From Iris pallida (Eukaryota; Streptophyta; Magnoliopsida; Asparagales; Iridaceae): DNA of 64,000 bases. Under the pieces are notes generated by a model, which did no database searches, was not told the DNA's origin, and worked only from the letters and a program-made list of their open reading frames with translations. How positions within the stretch are numbered: position 1 is the stretch's first letter; every line of letters starts with the position of its first letter. The stretch spans positions 27,584-91,583 of the forward strand of contig JANAVB010015601.1 of the NCBI GenBank assembly GCA_029216955.1. The letters run 5' to 3'. Of the stretch, positions 1-12,467 are shown in pieces. The translations under genes and the position numbers were made by a program.

Positions 1-2519
1 GGTCAGAAGAATTTTCAAAGTCCGGTATCGTACCTCGACTCTTGGTAATAAATAATAAGGTACGGTGCAACGAAAAATACGGTAGATATAAATCAAGTCA
101 AGGATCGTTCCTCAATAAATGGAACATGAGTGTGTACAATTACACACGGTCGATAAAATAGAATGACCTACTCGTCCACCGTATACAAGAGTTATCGATG
201 GGGTAACCAACTCTAGGGCACATCATATGAAAAAGATTTCTAACAACCAAGTCATGTATTTCTATTTGTGTCGAGTCTGCCGGACTATCGTCACAAGAGT
301 TGTAGTGATCGTGTATTGCTGTTGACAACTGGTAGATCATAATATGACAGAATATTTAAGCTATGGTATTGGCTAAGCTAGTGACTATGGTGTTCCAACA
401 CTAGTTAGGTCTTAATAACAAAATTTACATAACTAGAGTAATATTAGTTGGAAACTAATCTCGGGATGGGTGTCTACCATAGTCACGGTAAGTTATTGTC
501 CTTAGCCTTGTCTATTCATCTCATGTCTAAACTGTAGGCTTTGGTCGAGGGACGGTTGAGTCAAGGCATAAGGGTTGAAAGTTAAGGCAAGCTTCCAGCA
601 AATAATTAGAGACTCAAAATATTTGGTTTCTTGAGAATAGATAGTCCTCTAGGTTGGCGTTCTGACTAAGGATAAAATCCTAATTATTCTCAAATTCAGA
701 TGGATTGAGAGTCTCCATAGTTTGAGGGTCGATGGGAGAACGAGTAACTCAATCACGTGACCGGCCGATGGTAGCTTTACTTGGGTATACAACTATCATA
801 GCCGTGGGTATACTCTGTATCTCTCTACCATCACGAGCTTTCATCTTTCTAAATCGGTGAAAGACAAAAACAATAAAGAATTCAAGGGAGATGTTACTGA
901 ATACAATTTCGTGATTCAGAGACGAACATATAATTCAAGAGGAATTGTCAATGCAGTCGTGGATGAGACCCTAGAGACATCTATATCTCAATCCACGTAG
1001 AATAATTAAATAAAGTGCGAACCAATGCATCATGGTTGATCAGACCATAATACACTGATTCTGATTAGACAATAAGTTAGTGGGCGTCCCCAATAAACAT
1101 ACGTCTTGAATCAAGCTCGATAAAGAGTAAGCTTGCAAAACTAGGCTGTGATAGCAACATTGGTGAAAATAGTCAAAACACAAGTATGCGAGATTTCCGA
1201 AAGAAGGCACAAGTAGTTCGAGTTTTGTGAGAATCAAAACCTTACCCGGTGTTCTTGCTTATACAGTCATCCTACTATCTTCTTATCCATAATGCCTTGG
1301 CGACTAATAGGTTATGAACCTCTAAACTCTATATTCTAGGTAAACCTATTGGCGCCAAACAATATCCTCGTCGATAGGCCATAAGGACCACGGAATGCTA
1401 GATCGGGAGACACGCTACCCAATCTCACAGAACTTCTACTACTATTGGCTTCGGATCTTATAGAACATACAGGGCACTGTCCTATCCTCCATGGTATCCC
1501 AAACTTGTATTCATGTTTGAATTCATTTCACCGCGGATTACGCCTCACCCGTATACTCTGGCTGTGGTAAACCCTTGGTTTCGTAACTCAACATGATACA
1601 AAATCGGACACCTCTTAACTCTACCCAATATTGGCTCAAGGGTATCAACGATCAAGAGAGGACCACTAGCCATAGTTTTGGCAATAACCCATCACCTATA
1701 TTTTCTTAAACTAATTTTCACCTCTAGGGGTTGTGTCTCGCCAGTGCGCTGCTGGCTGCAGTGAATCCCTCGTCTCCAAAATTTAAATAAATGGCGACAG
1801 TGCGCTGCTGTCCTGCCAGTATGAGTTAACTAACATTCTTGTAACTATATCTGTCAATCTTCATGGGCTTCTATAGATTCAAACAAGTTGACTATGAAAT
1901 AAAACATAAATATTTGTCCTATCAGTCACAATCTTTAAAATAACAGATTGTACAGGGAGGAAAAAACTGAAGACAAAGAACTACAAATATTCTGGTATCT
2001 CTTTCATGTGTATTCGAACTATGGAAGAAATTTTTTGAATCAATCTACCTCGAGATTTGCATTTGAATAACCGAATCAGGAATTATAAACTATTTCCTTA
2101 CGACAAAATAGGATTTTAAATGGGCAATCCATACTAAGATATGGTGACGATATCCAAGGAGGCAAGAGAATGAATTGAATAATCTATCAAGGCTAGATCA
2201 TTAATTCTATGAAGCCCTGCCTTACCAAGGGAATAAACTATCCAAATTGGATTACATCGTCGTATCAAGAGATAATAATGTACCTATGGGATCTGATAAA
2301 CTATCAAAATTAATAACTCCTTATCTACATTGCATGGCCTAGACTACCCATTGGTAATTTTGTATAAGGGACTCCTAGTCATTCTCGTAAATTAAATTAA
2401 TTTCTAATTCGTGAATGAGCATTTCTAGTCGCAGGCTCGCAATAGTACAACTATCTTAAGTACTATCACGAGTTCGCATGATTTGCGAAGACAGACCTGC
2501 ATGGGCCACCACAAAAACT
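1..2519 (-). mobile_element. Internal region of non-autonomous LTR element E
   Basis: This stretch lies downstream, on the minus strand, of a primer binding site at 2494-2511 and an LTR at 2520, so it is the internal region of a minus-strand element whose 3' end lies outside the window. I see no gag or pol motif in any frame and the longest open frames are under 70 codons. Its middle part, about 840-1100, is a diverged copy of the internal region of element D (6160-6450) and of element H (about 33000-33200 on the other strand). That marks it as a large retrotransposon derivative (LARD-like) core. Around 1742-1830 a CAGTGCGCTGCTG word occurs twice; I do not know its origin. Confidence 0.7.
2423..2511 (-). 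promoter_or_regulatory. Leader of element E: tRNA-Ile primer site, stem-loop, GCCTGC box
   Basis: On the minus strand the primer binding site TGGTGGCCCATGCAGGTC occupies 2494-2511, eight bases from the LTR edge. It is complementary to the 3' end of plant tRNA-Ile(AAU) as I recall that sequence. Next comes an inverted repeat at 2436-2472, with arms CTCG and ATAGTAC around a small loop, then GCCTGCGACTAGAAA at 2423-2436. Elements A, C, D, G and H have the same three-part order. Confidence 0.75.
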
Positions 2520-3047
2520 TGTCACGACCCGCATCCATTTTTTTTTAAACGGATACGAGACGTGTCCAAGCCAGCCTACGCCGCAGTGTCGGCGGTAGAA
2601 CGCTGTCACGGCCATGAAGATCAAAATCACAAATAATCCAATGTTCATTCACAGAAACTAATTTAACTTACAATGATCACAAGTTTTACATTTGTAGAAG
2701 AATATAAACTTGTACAATTCAATGAATGACTACAACTCAACTATCTAGCTAGTCTCTAGGCTTTGTCCGTAAGTATTCCCGTCACTCCCCAAGCTAAGTG
2801 AATCCGCGGCTAACCTGAAAATGTTGGTTTCCAGTCAGGAATGGAACGAGCACAATTCACTGAATGCAATCTCAATAAAGAAAATGACTATAAAACAAAG
2901 GTTAGACATCAATCATGAGTTTTGAAAATAAACAGTAAAGCCGTAAGAATAGACAGAAAATCAATAATAAATAAATAGACACATATACTTTCCCCACTGT
3001 TAGAAGTACCTTTGATATATGATCGGTCTCGGGACAATTATACGACA

Positions 3048-3308
3048 CGATCTACACGGTCTAAAGTTACACGGTCTACAGTTACACGGTCTACAGTTAC
3101 ACGGTCTACAGAAAATATTGCAATAAAGAAACACTGTCTACAAAATAATAATCATGATCTACACAATTTAAATGCAGTAATAATCACGGTCTACACTGTC
3201 TACTTTGCAATAAATAAATCACTGTCTACACTGTCTACAAGAAATAAATAAATCACTGTCTACACGGTCTACAAGAAATAAATACAACACGGTCTACACG
3301 GTCTAAGG
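3048..3308. repeat. Tandem ACACGGTCTACA array in LTR E
   Basis: A 15-base unit, GTTACACGGTCTACA, repeats about four times at 3050-3111. It is followed by looser copies of CACGGTCTACA and CACTGTCTACA, separated by AAATAAATA spacers, up to 3308. An 79-codon open frame over it is a product of the repeat and is not called as a gene. Confidence 0.85.
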
Positions 3309-5027
3309 TCAGATCACACATCGTTGGTACTTCTCATTCCCGACTCAACAATTTATAATAGAAAATAATCACATAACCAATGGCCAATCAATAAAATATA
3401 GTAAAAATCAATATCGAAATGCAGACAATAAACTGTACTCGCCTGTGGTCCTTTGCTGGTGAAACCGACAATCTGAACTACTCAATGTGCCACTATAGTC
3501 AAAACCCGTACAACAGGCCCCGGAAGCTGAAATAAACAATACCAATAATCTCAGAATAGTCCAATTAGCTAGGATTGCCTGTCCTTACGTCCAATTCTGG
3601 ACACAGGGGCAAAACGGTAATTTCGGGTCAAAACGATGTCCGCTATTGGACCCGCTTTGCACCGAAAAACGTGCCAGAGTCAACAGTCTCTAAAGTCGTT
3701 AAACTATATGTCTTCGGATCCAGTTTTTCGATACGAACCCAACCGTATGTCCAGAGTTGGATTCCGGCGGGCCGTGCACAAAATCGCCCGTTGAGTGGAA
3801 CCGTGGGGACCGTAAAACGGTAATTTTATCAACTGTCTCAGAATCGGACCAAACTTGGCATACAGGACCAAAAAAATGATACGGTCCTGTTGGTGCAAGT
3901 TTTGTCTCGATCTGACGAGAGTGCACAAAGTAATTGAGAAATTTGCAAAGTACACGATACGGGAAATTTCGACGGATACGTATCAAATTCGTCGCGCACA
4001 CGCGTCCAATTTAAATTCCGTCAAAGCCCACACGATCACGAAACCATTACGCAGCTTTCGATGCTTTCGGTTCGCGACCACGTCGTCCGGATTGGCGTGA
4101 CGCACGTCGTGTGGATGAATTTCAATATTTTGAAAACAGATTTTTGGGAAACTTTGGGATTCGATTTCTCGACAAGTAGTCGATGAATTCAAATTCCGCA
4201 AGAAGGGTGATGAAGACCTATATGTTGTCTAAAAGTCTCTTCAAATAGTTTTTCTAATATGGGACTGGATTGATCGAAAATGATCCTCGAAGGTGGGTGA
4301 TTGGACTGCTTTCGGTCCTGTTTTAGAACAGGTTTTTCGTCGATTTTTCGACTCAGTTTGTGATGCGTGTGGTGCAAGGTATATCGTGCTAATCGAATCG
4401 AAATGGAGGGGGTTAGGTTGGGTATTTACCTGAGCAATTTGTTCGTGAAACGAACGATCGAGGCGGGAGATACGTCGGCTCGAAGTTGGGGTCGGCAGTG
4501 GCTGTTGCTGCCATCTCTTTCAGTGGTTCGCGCGCTCGGCCACGCTGTCGGCGACCGGCGACGACCCAGGGCCGCACGCACGCGGGGGTGCACCCTCGTG
4601 TGGGGGCCTGCGGGGCACTGGATTTGGGTTAGGGTTTTGCGTTCTCTCGACTACTCTCGATATATAAACATCATGCGCGCTAGACTGCGTTTGTAAACGG
4701 GTTCAGGGGGGTCTCTCGGGTTAGTACTGTGGGAGCCAAGGGCTCGGCCTGTGGGCTCCTACGGCTGCTGGTTCAAATTGCTACCGGGGCTAAACTGCTA
4801 TGTGGGGAGAAATGCTCGGACGGCCTGGTCGAGTTCGGCTGGGAAGGGATTTAGTTCGCCGAGAGAGGAGGGCTTGGTTCTGTGGTTAGTTTATAACATA
4901 AACATAGGTGCAACCGAGCTGTTGCTCTCGGTTTGGAGGGCTCGGCCTGGCTTGGTAAGCCCCCCCCCCCTCGGGTTGCCTCCAAGTGCTGGCATGGCCT
5001 AATATGGATATTTATCACCACATGAAT

Positions 5028-5030
<3 letters not shown>

Positions 5031-5104
<74 letters not shown>

Positions 5105-5110
5105 ATATCA
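5031..5110. repeat. (TA)n microsatellite
   Basis: Nearly pure TA dinucleotide run within LTR E, followed by looser AT-rich sequence to 5220. Confidence 0.95.
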
Positions 5111-5379
5111 CTATATATATTTATATATATATAATACACATATGTTATTGATAAATATTTCTTCATATACATATATATCTTATTTCTATTATACAAACAT
5201 ATATGTATATATATATATATCCCACGTATATTTATACATATCTATCCTTAAAATCACAAAAACCAAAAATACTTTAAATAAATATTATAAGTATCAATAC
5301 TATTAATATCTATATATAGAAAATCCATTTATGTCTACATATATATAGAATTTAATTTACCATAAATTGACTCAATAAT

Positions 5380-5490
5380 AATATTATTATTATTATATAA
5401 TAATAACCTTGATGATAAACCAATAATAATAGTAGCAATAAAAAAAATAATAATAATAATAATAATAACAAAATTCAATAAAATAATAAT

Positions 5491-5584
<94 letters not shown>
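5380..5584. repeat. (TAA)n and (TA)n microsatellites
   Basis: ATT/TAA trinucleotide runs at about 5380-5470 lead into a pure TA run at 5494-5584, all inside LTR E. Confidence 0.95.
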
Positions 5585-5586
<2 letters not shown>

Positions 5587-6893
5587 CTTATATGCAGTCT
5601 AAAAATCCAAAATGCGCAAAGACACATTTTATACCAATATTATTGAATATAAATTAATACTACGTTTATAATATTCAAAATTACGAATATTTAGAAATAG
5701 TCATTAAATCATTAAAACGGAATATAACACGCTCATACCAAATTCCATCAACACGAATGTCATTGGACGTGCCGCATGACCTACATGGGCTTGGGCTCAG
5801 TTCGAGTCCAGTCCGGGCTAAAATGGTATAACCGATTTTCTAAAATTTAATAATGTAAATAATGAATAAATAAACCATCGGTAAGGGTCAAGTCGTAACT
5901 TGGCTTGGTTTTCTTAGTTAGGACATCGCTATGGCTCGGCCTTCCCTATCAGGGTTAACACACTAATCAAAGCACGTCATTGCACTATCCGTGCCACGAT
6001 TCCTAGTCGTCTTGTACTCCAAAACTCTACTATGGCTAAAATCATCTACCGTAACATTAACTAAATAATTATCTATAAAGTCTAAAATCACCATTCTAAT
6101 AAAAATAATTAATAATAGAAAATATTCCAAATTTCTGGGGAGGGCAGCTACACCTTCATCCTCCTAAAATAGGTGAGGGCGAAGCAATATAGAGTTTGAA
6201 GGAGGTGTTATCGAATACGAATACGTGATTCAAGGACGACCAAAAAAAAATTTCAAAAGGAGTTGCCAAGGCAGTCGCGGATGGAATTCTAGAGGACAAG
6301 TTTAACTATGTCCCCATCCACGTAGAACGATAGATAAAAGCGAACCAAAGTGCACTTGGTTGATCAGACTATCATGCACCGGTTCTGATAGACAATATGT
6401 TAGTGGGGTACCTCCATTAACATATATGTCACGAACAAGCTTGGTAAAAGGCTAAGCTTGCAAAAACTAGGCTACATTAGCATCATTAGTCTAGATAGTA
6501 AAAATATAGGCACGATAATGAATGAATAAAAATAATATGAATAGTCTAAGAGTCATAAGGATCTAGGTCTTATTTATTCCTATACCATCATTCTACGGTT
6601 TTATTGACCAAGGCTTGGTTGACCAAATGGGTTAACTTCCTCTAGTCTCTATGGTATAGATAATACCATTTGTATTCCCTTAATGGTCAAGGGTGTGTGG
6701 GGTATTCTACCCAACTTAAAGAATTAAGCTAAGGGTGTTTGGGACATCTAACTAGTAGGGTCAATCTCTAGCAAGCACGAAGGGATGATAAGAATAATGA
6801 TAGGAGGAATCAAGCAAGATGCTATCGATGAGTCGGTCGAATATGGAATTGAGGAAAAAGGTCAAGTATGTGGATGAGATCCTAGACTTCTAA

Positions 6894-6962
6894 TCCTATT
6901 CGCAGGCTTGTTTGGTACGGTAAAGTAACCAAACAATTTATCTTGACCTGCATGGGCCACCA
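6894..6962 (-). promoter_or_regulatory. First copy of element D leader
   Basis: The tRNA-Ile primer site is at 6945-6962, the inverted repeat TTGTTTGGTAC / GTAACCAAACAA at 6908-6918 and 6925-6936, and the GCCTGCGAATAGGA box at 6894-6907. It has only six bases of LTR beside it, so this copy cannot act as a normal leader. Confidence 0.75.
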
Positions 6963-6976
6963 CAAAAACATGTAAC

Positions 6977-7238
6977 AGCCATGATTCAATATTCGAGCAG
7001 ACGCCCTGGCCAGTATTTACCAAGCACCAGTGGCCAGGATGCAACAGCCATCGACGCTGGGCTCATTAGTACGAGTAGCTACTTTGGTGCTCTGGCAAAA
7101 ATAGTAGGAGAGGTCTACATACATCCGACCGAGGATACAGTTGAGCAAGGCTATGACAGTACCACCAAGGTAGACGGTAAGGAAGCAGCCACCTCCAAAA
7201 AATCTAAAAAAGAAGCACAAAAGAGGCAACGGCTATGA
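6977..7238 (+). pseudogene. LINE ORF1 C-terminal fragment
   Basis: An open frame enters from the junction at 6977 and ends at a TGA at 7236-7238. The tail is very basic (KKSKKEAQKRQRL), as in the nucleic-acid-binding end of plant L1-type ORF1 proteins. The strongest support is position: the start of a LINE endonuclease ORF lies 49 bases downstream, the usual ORF1-ORF2 arrangement. No zinc knuckle is visible in the preserved part. It is a 5'-truncated piece lying opposite to element D, and cannot be functional. Confidence 0.55.
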
Positions 7239-7287
7239 CCACTAGATCAGCCGCAAAACTCACCAAAACCACCCACAAGCAAACAGA

Positions 7288-7530
7288 ATGCTTAACATCC
7301 TTTCTTGGAATATTAGGGGCCTCGCGAACAAACCTACCTTGAGAAGATTAAACTATCTCAAGAAAATTCACAAAATTGACATCTTAGTGATTATTGAACC
7401 TAAAATACCACAGAAGAAACTCAAGTCTATTCAGATGCAATTAGGCTTTCACTCTGTGATAGCGGGCTGCCACGACATTTGGATCCTCTTCGCAGTCGAA
7501 GTGAAGCTCAGCATCATCCGCAACTCGAGA
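7288..7530 (+). pseudogene. LINE ORF2 N-terminal endonuclease fragment
   Basis: The frame starts at an ATG and reads MLNILSWNIRGLANK, the first strand of the apurinic-type endonuclease found at the N-terminus of plant LINE ORF2 proteins. LKKIHKIDILVIIEPKIP follows, where E is the expected metal-binding glutamate. About 80 codons survive, against more than 1,200 in a whole ORF2. The frame then runs on into a partial element D primer site at about 7535. It belongs to the same general LINE type as the ORF2 remnant at 47-49.5 kb, though the two do not overlap and cannot be compared directly. Confidence 0.8.
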
Positions 7531-8196
7531 CAGGCATGGGCCACCACAAAAAATTTTAAAAGGAGTTGCCAAGGCAGTCGTGGATGGGATTCTAGAGGAC
7601 AAGTTTAACTATGTCCCCATCCACGTAGAACGATAGATAAAAGCGAACCAAAGTGCACTTGGTTGATCAGACTATCATGCACTGGTTCTGATAGACAATA
7701 TGTTAGTGGGGTACCTCCATTAAAATATATGTCACGAACAAGCTTGGTAAAAGGCTAAGCTTGCAAAAACTAGGCTACATTAGCATCATTAGTCTAGATA
7801 GTAAAAATATAGGCACGATAATAGATGAATAAAAATAATATGAATAGTCTAAGAGTCATAAGGATCTAGGTCTTATTTATTCCTATACCATTATTCTACG
7901 GTTTTATTGACCAAGGCTTGGTTGACCAAATGGGTTAACTTCCTCTAGTCTCTATGGTATAGATAATACCATTTGTATTCCCTTAATGGTCAAGGGTGTG
8001 TGGGGTATTCTACCCAACTTAAAGAATTAAGCTAAGGGTGTTTGGGACATCTAACTAGTAGGGTCAATCTCTAGCAAGCACGAAGGGATGATAAGAATAA
8101 TGATAGGAGGAATCAAGCAAGATGCTATCGATGAGTCGGTCGAATATGGAATTGAGGAAAAAGGTCAAGTATGTGGATGAGATCCTAGACTTCTAA

Positions 8197-8265
8197 TCCT
8201 ATTCGCAGGCTTGTTTGGTACGGTAAAGTAACCAAACAATTTATCTTGACCTGCATGGGCCACCA
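8197..8265 (-). promoter_or_regulatory. Leader of element D: tRNA-Ile primer site, stem-loop, GCCTGC box
   Basis: The primer site is at 8248-8265, eight bases from the LTR. The inverted repeat TTGTTTGGTAC / GTAACCAAACAA is at 8211-8221 and 8228-8239, and the box GCCTGCGAATAGGA at 8197-8210. Confidence 0.85.
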
Positions 8266-8273
8266 CAAAAACA

Positions 8274-9758
8274 TGTAACGCCCCAGTCCCAAAATACGTA
8301 GGACTAGGAACGTAGACATGCCAGCCGTATAATAAATATACGTAAGCTGTAAAATGCAGTAGAACCATAACTAATCTCATCCACGCAAAATAAATGAATA
8401 AAAGATATCTTATAATCAACTATGAAATTGTCATTTGGTAAATGTAGTTGGGCGGAGATAAATCTACTACCAACTATGAAAAGAATACATAACAAAGAAA
8501 GATTTTGGCGAGCGAAGCGAAGACGATCCAAGTGCAATCATCCTCGAAGAAATAGCGATGAACACGGATAGAGCTAAAGCACCTGCGAAATACAATAGCA
8601 CACACCTGGCGAGATAACCAGGTCCTCAGAGGGACGTAACAAGACACATAATATCATGCCATATAAACTGATTAAATATTACTCAAATAAATAAGTCAAT
8701 TGAATTATAACATGGTCCAATACACACCTATTGAACGAGCTTACCATCCCCCCAACCAAATAAGGACAGGAGATGGTAAACTAATTCACGGTGACGTATC
8801 TTCCCATGCCATGAATCTAATATGGTATCCGGACCCCAACAAGGTTCAATACCTTCTCATCGAAGTAGTAAGTCACACATACAACCAAACAAGGACAAGA
8901 TGTGACGAACTAATCCGCGACAAGTTATTGTTCCAAGCCACGGTCAGATACAAGTACCCAAACCAAAATTACTCGTACCTAACGGATAAAGGTGCCTAAC
9001 CGTTCTAAGTGAAATATAGTTAAGAACAATCCTTCCTACGCATGGGCCCTGGCTAAATAGGATCGGCATAGTCCCTCCCTTGGGGCACCAGAGGTCCCAT
9101 CAGTAAGGGCATAACGTTCCGCAGAACGCCAGTGGCCGTCAGTAATCATGGGTCATCAACCCCGTATCTCCAGCGGAGAGTTCGGGTCACAAGGGAAGTG
9201 CATCGAAGCCCATACGCTAAGGAATTATCCTCCTCGCCTAATGCCTACTATGTTGTATCCACAACATTAACCTCTATAACTGCTAAGTCAACTAGCATGC
9301 AATTCTATTAGCGGTTATTCCTATCGCACGGCTTGTACGTACTGGTGGCCAGCCAATCACGCACTTCCGTATTCTACATGCGACACACAACTTCGTGGTA
9401 CAACGTGTCAAGGCCATAAATGCAACACACAAAGGTGGTCCCTTAAATCTAGGTTTAATGTATAAGAAAAAATAATATATAGCAGGAAATATAAATGAAC
9501 AGTAAGTTCTAACAGGTTATGCCATGTATCACAGTTTATTTTGCATAAAGAAAATAAATAATGCATAAAATATGAGCTAAAATAAATAAACAGCAAATGG
9601 CAAGGTATCTTGCCTGGTAGTACGCCTAGTGTGCTGCAATGATCACCGGGGCATGAACTGCAACTTCGATGTAACAACTACACAATGAGACCTCTGGTGG
9701 TGGCACGGACAGTTCCATTGGGTCCAGAATGGTCAACTTGGTTAGGATGGACATAAAG
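8274..9758 (-). repeat. 5' LTR of element D, first part
   Basis: It starts TGTAACGCCCCAGTCCC at 8274, the reverse complement of the end of the LTRs of element H (32381), and stays similar to them through the block at 9690-9745. At 9758 it breaks where element C's LTR begins, and the matching continuation is found at about 20493-23163. The two parts therefore make one LTR of about 4.15 kb split by cluster C. No protein-coding frame is supported. Confidence 0.85.
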
Positions 9759-12341
9759 TGTCACGACCCGTTACCCAAATTATTGGGCCGGGCCGAGTCA
9801 TGTCCAGCCTGTGCTTGAGATAAAGCACAGTAAGCTGTTCTAGAAATAACAAGATAAGACTAAATGTGCTAACAGTTCTATAAGTGAATAAAAGTCATAA
9901 ATGCTCCAAACACAAAAGTCGTCTCATATAGTAATAAGTCCAAGTACAAGTCTGAAATGTAAAACTGGATACATGTCCAGCTACAAAATATGTAGTCTAA
10001 TACATGACTACACTCAAAAGTCTAAAGCAAAAAGACAACTAGGCGAGGTTCTCCGCAGGAACATCCTCGTAAAGCAAAGCCGGGTCCTCGGCAGTATCTC
10101 CATAATATGTGTCGCAGAGTAACTTCTCCTCAGTAAGGACACCTACAACGTTATCCTGTCAGGACGGGAGCAAGTACTGATTCTAGCAAACTAAATATAC
10201 GAAGCATGAACAAGAATATAATAAACTGGAATTATGGCATATCATGGTTTAATTGGTTATTTTTAGAAATAACAACATGTAGTTTAAAAGTTTAAAATCG
10301 TAGCATGTACGTGAATCGGTCAATAGGTGAACAGGATGTACAGCGGTACATATCAAGTTTTCTGGTATACACATACGTGCACGAACGGCATCGGTGTATA
10401 TCCATACACAAACGTGATATCAGAACATACGGCAAGGTCACATATAGAATGTCACCGAGCGCGGTAAATACATACGGAGAAGGGGGTCATGTTCACGTAT
10501 AATACTAACAGTTTCCCCTTAACCCGTTATTTAAACATGTGAGAGATATGAGATACTGTCTAAACATGGTAGAGACTGAAAGTAATACAACATGTAAAGT
10601 TCTAACTTGCTACCCCAAGGATCAGCATTTAACATGGTTGGTAAATTGCAGTTTATTGTTATAGCAGTATGTAAAGTTCGTAGAAAGTACTTGCCTCTAG
10701 CAAAGCAAGCTGCGATAAAAGTGCTATAGATGTCTGGTAACTCGTCACTGTAGAAATAAATATATAAACTTAGTTTTTACACTAAGCTAAAACACTAAGA
10801 CACTAATTGGTGCAACACGACTTGTGACTGGGCACCTAGCCAAAATAATGACTTTAGCATAGGAGACCAATATGGGGTGACACAATACTTAAACTAACTT
10901 TTTAGGGTCTTTACACAAGTGTGGGGTGAGGTTCAACACAGATAAAACTCAAAATAATACAAAAAGTTACAAGTCGTAATTATTTAATAAATAAATCAAA
11001 TGAACATTGTGTTCCAACAATTTTTGAGATAGACAAAAAGCTTAATTTTATATAAAATAAAGTACCAAAATGATCCTTGTTAATTATAGAAATTTATTAT
11101 AATTTTTTTGGAATTTATAAACCCTCATAGATATTTATTAAAAATCAACAAACATATGTATCCTGAAAATGGGTTCTGTTTTCCTATTTTTATAAAATAC
11201 CAAAAGTACTTATTAAATGCTAAACAAATTATAATAAATTAGCTAAATTAACATAGTATTTAAATACAAATTTTCCAGAATTTTTACAGCACTTAAAATA
11301 TATAAAAAAATTCAAAACAGCCTAACCGGATTATCCGGCAGATTTTCGCGGATTACCGGCGGATTTTCCGTTCCGTCACAGCAAGTTTTGTGGTGAAAGT
11401 TCGGATTTTTCGAACCGTCACAGAAAGTTGATTTTTGAACTCAAAACTTGTTTCGGCCATAAAAACTTCATTTTAAATCGAAATTCGGACTTTCAAAAAT
11501 CAAAATTGAATAGAATTGAATTTCCTACAACATGGAAGTATTAGTTTTCACAAATCAAAACATTTGATAGATCAAAACCTCAAAATACTCGAAAATCATT
11601 TCTAGAAACTCAGATCTACGCAATACTGTCGATCAAAACCAAAAGTGCTATATACTAAATATGTTAACAATTTAAAGAAGCAAATTATAGGCCAATAAAA
11701 CTTTAGATTCTATGAAAAACAAAAATAAAGTATGGTCATGTCACTTTTGAGCAAGATGCACTTGCCTAGGTTAAGCTCCAAGCCTAATCTTCTACTCCAC
11801 CACCAAGAGGGGTACAAAACCACACTGTAGACCTCAAGGCCAAGCTCCTAACAAGCTCCAAGGGAAGAGAAAGGAAGAAGAAATGAAAAGAAAGTGAAGA
11901 GAATAAAAAGAGAGAGGAGAGAGAAAATAAAAGGGTATATATAGAAGGGAGATTTAATCTTAGCCGTCGGATCGTGATCCATGTCAAAATCTAAGTCAAT
12001 CATGGCCATTCAAACAAAACCAATTATCTATTGGGTAATAGGGTGAATCTACACTATTCACGAAAATATCTAAATACTATTCATCAAAATATCCAAAATA
12101 CTATTCATAAAAATATCTGAAATCGAAAATATCTAAAATGTAGAATATCTGTCTGGACGGTATGCCGTCGGTAAACTCCGGTATACTGGCGGTATGTCGG
12201 CCAAGGAAAAATCTTAAGTTAGGAAAATTTTTAAAGCATTACGAAAACTAATAAAATACGAAATACGCTACAAAATACGTATTTAAATTAAATGCTATTG
12301 AAAATTATAAAAAACTATTTTTTTAAATCTCGGGGCTTACA
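9759..12341 (-). repeat. 3' LTR of element C1
   Basis: Bounded by TGTCACGACCCG at 9759 and GGGGCTTACA at 12341; read on the minus strand it starts TGTAAGCCCC and ends GGGTCGTGACA. It is nearly identical to 17351-19928. In the first 150 bases of the two copies I count four differences, all transitions. A TATA box (TATATATA) lies at 11936-11943 on the minus strand. The adjoining end of the internal region includes the usual TTTCGAGGACAAAATTTTTC run before the LTR. The left flank TAAAG (9754-9758) is a candidate target duplication whose partner I could not confirm. Confidence 0.95.
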
Positions 12342-12467
12342 AATCTTTCCTCCTTGAAAAATTTTGTCCTCGAAATTTACAAGGATAGAAGACTCTACAA
12401 ACATTCTAATATAACAAGCAATACAAACAAATGACTAAGGCTATGATTAAGGCTAACCTCTAGGGTA

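Larger units (their letters stand above)
2520..6152 (-). repeat. 5' LTR of element E (3.6 kb)
   Basis: The repeat is bounded by TGTCACGACCCG at 2520 and CAGCTACA at 6152, the TG...CA termini of an LTR; read on the minus strand it starts TGTAGCTGCC and ends GGGTCGTGACA. The primer site lies just outside its left edge, so this is the 5' LTR of a minus-strand element. The first 350 bases resemble the 3' end of the LTRs of elements A and G, including the block around GAACGCTGT, but the other end differs, so it is a related and separate family. It holds a GGTCTACA tandem array, a GC-rich block at 4400-5000, and two long TA runs. The right flank is the interior of element D, which E appears to have entered. 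Confidence 0.75.
6153..8273 (-). mobile_element. Internal region of non-autonomous element D, partly duplicated
   Basis: This is the core of a minus-strand LARD-like element, shown by the primer site at 8248-8265 next to the LTR at 8274 and by similarity to the core of element H (32382-33526, plus strand). It encodes no element protein. About 725 bases are present twice in direct order, at 6250-6976 and from about 7553 to 8279, with few differences. Between them lies LINE-derived sequence (6977-7530). The left copy runs through its own primer site (6945-6962) and stops six bases into the LTR (TGTAAC). The right copy is preceded by a partial primer site (7535-7546). Element E truncates the region at 6152. 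Confidence 0.75.

Noticed and set aside
3048..3308. CRISPR-like array
   Set aside because: Repeats are short, direct and lack unique spacers of constant length; this is plant LTR sequence.
4367..5002. GC-rich 109 and 83-codon frames in LTR E
   Set aside because: Composition-driven, no domain, and inside an LTR leader-like region.
4851..5306. Open frames made of Tyr-Ile repeats on both strands
   Set aside because: They are read from TA microsatellites and have no other content.
6153..6171. Purine-rich run (minus strand) beside LTR E that looked like a polypurine tract
   Set aside because: The same stretch occurs in E's own core near 850-875 as ordinary internal sequence, so it is element D core at the insertion edge.
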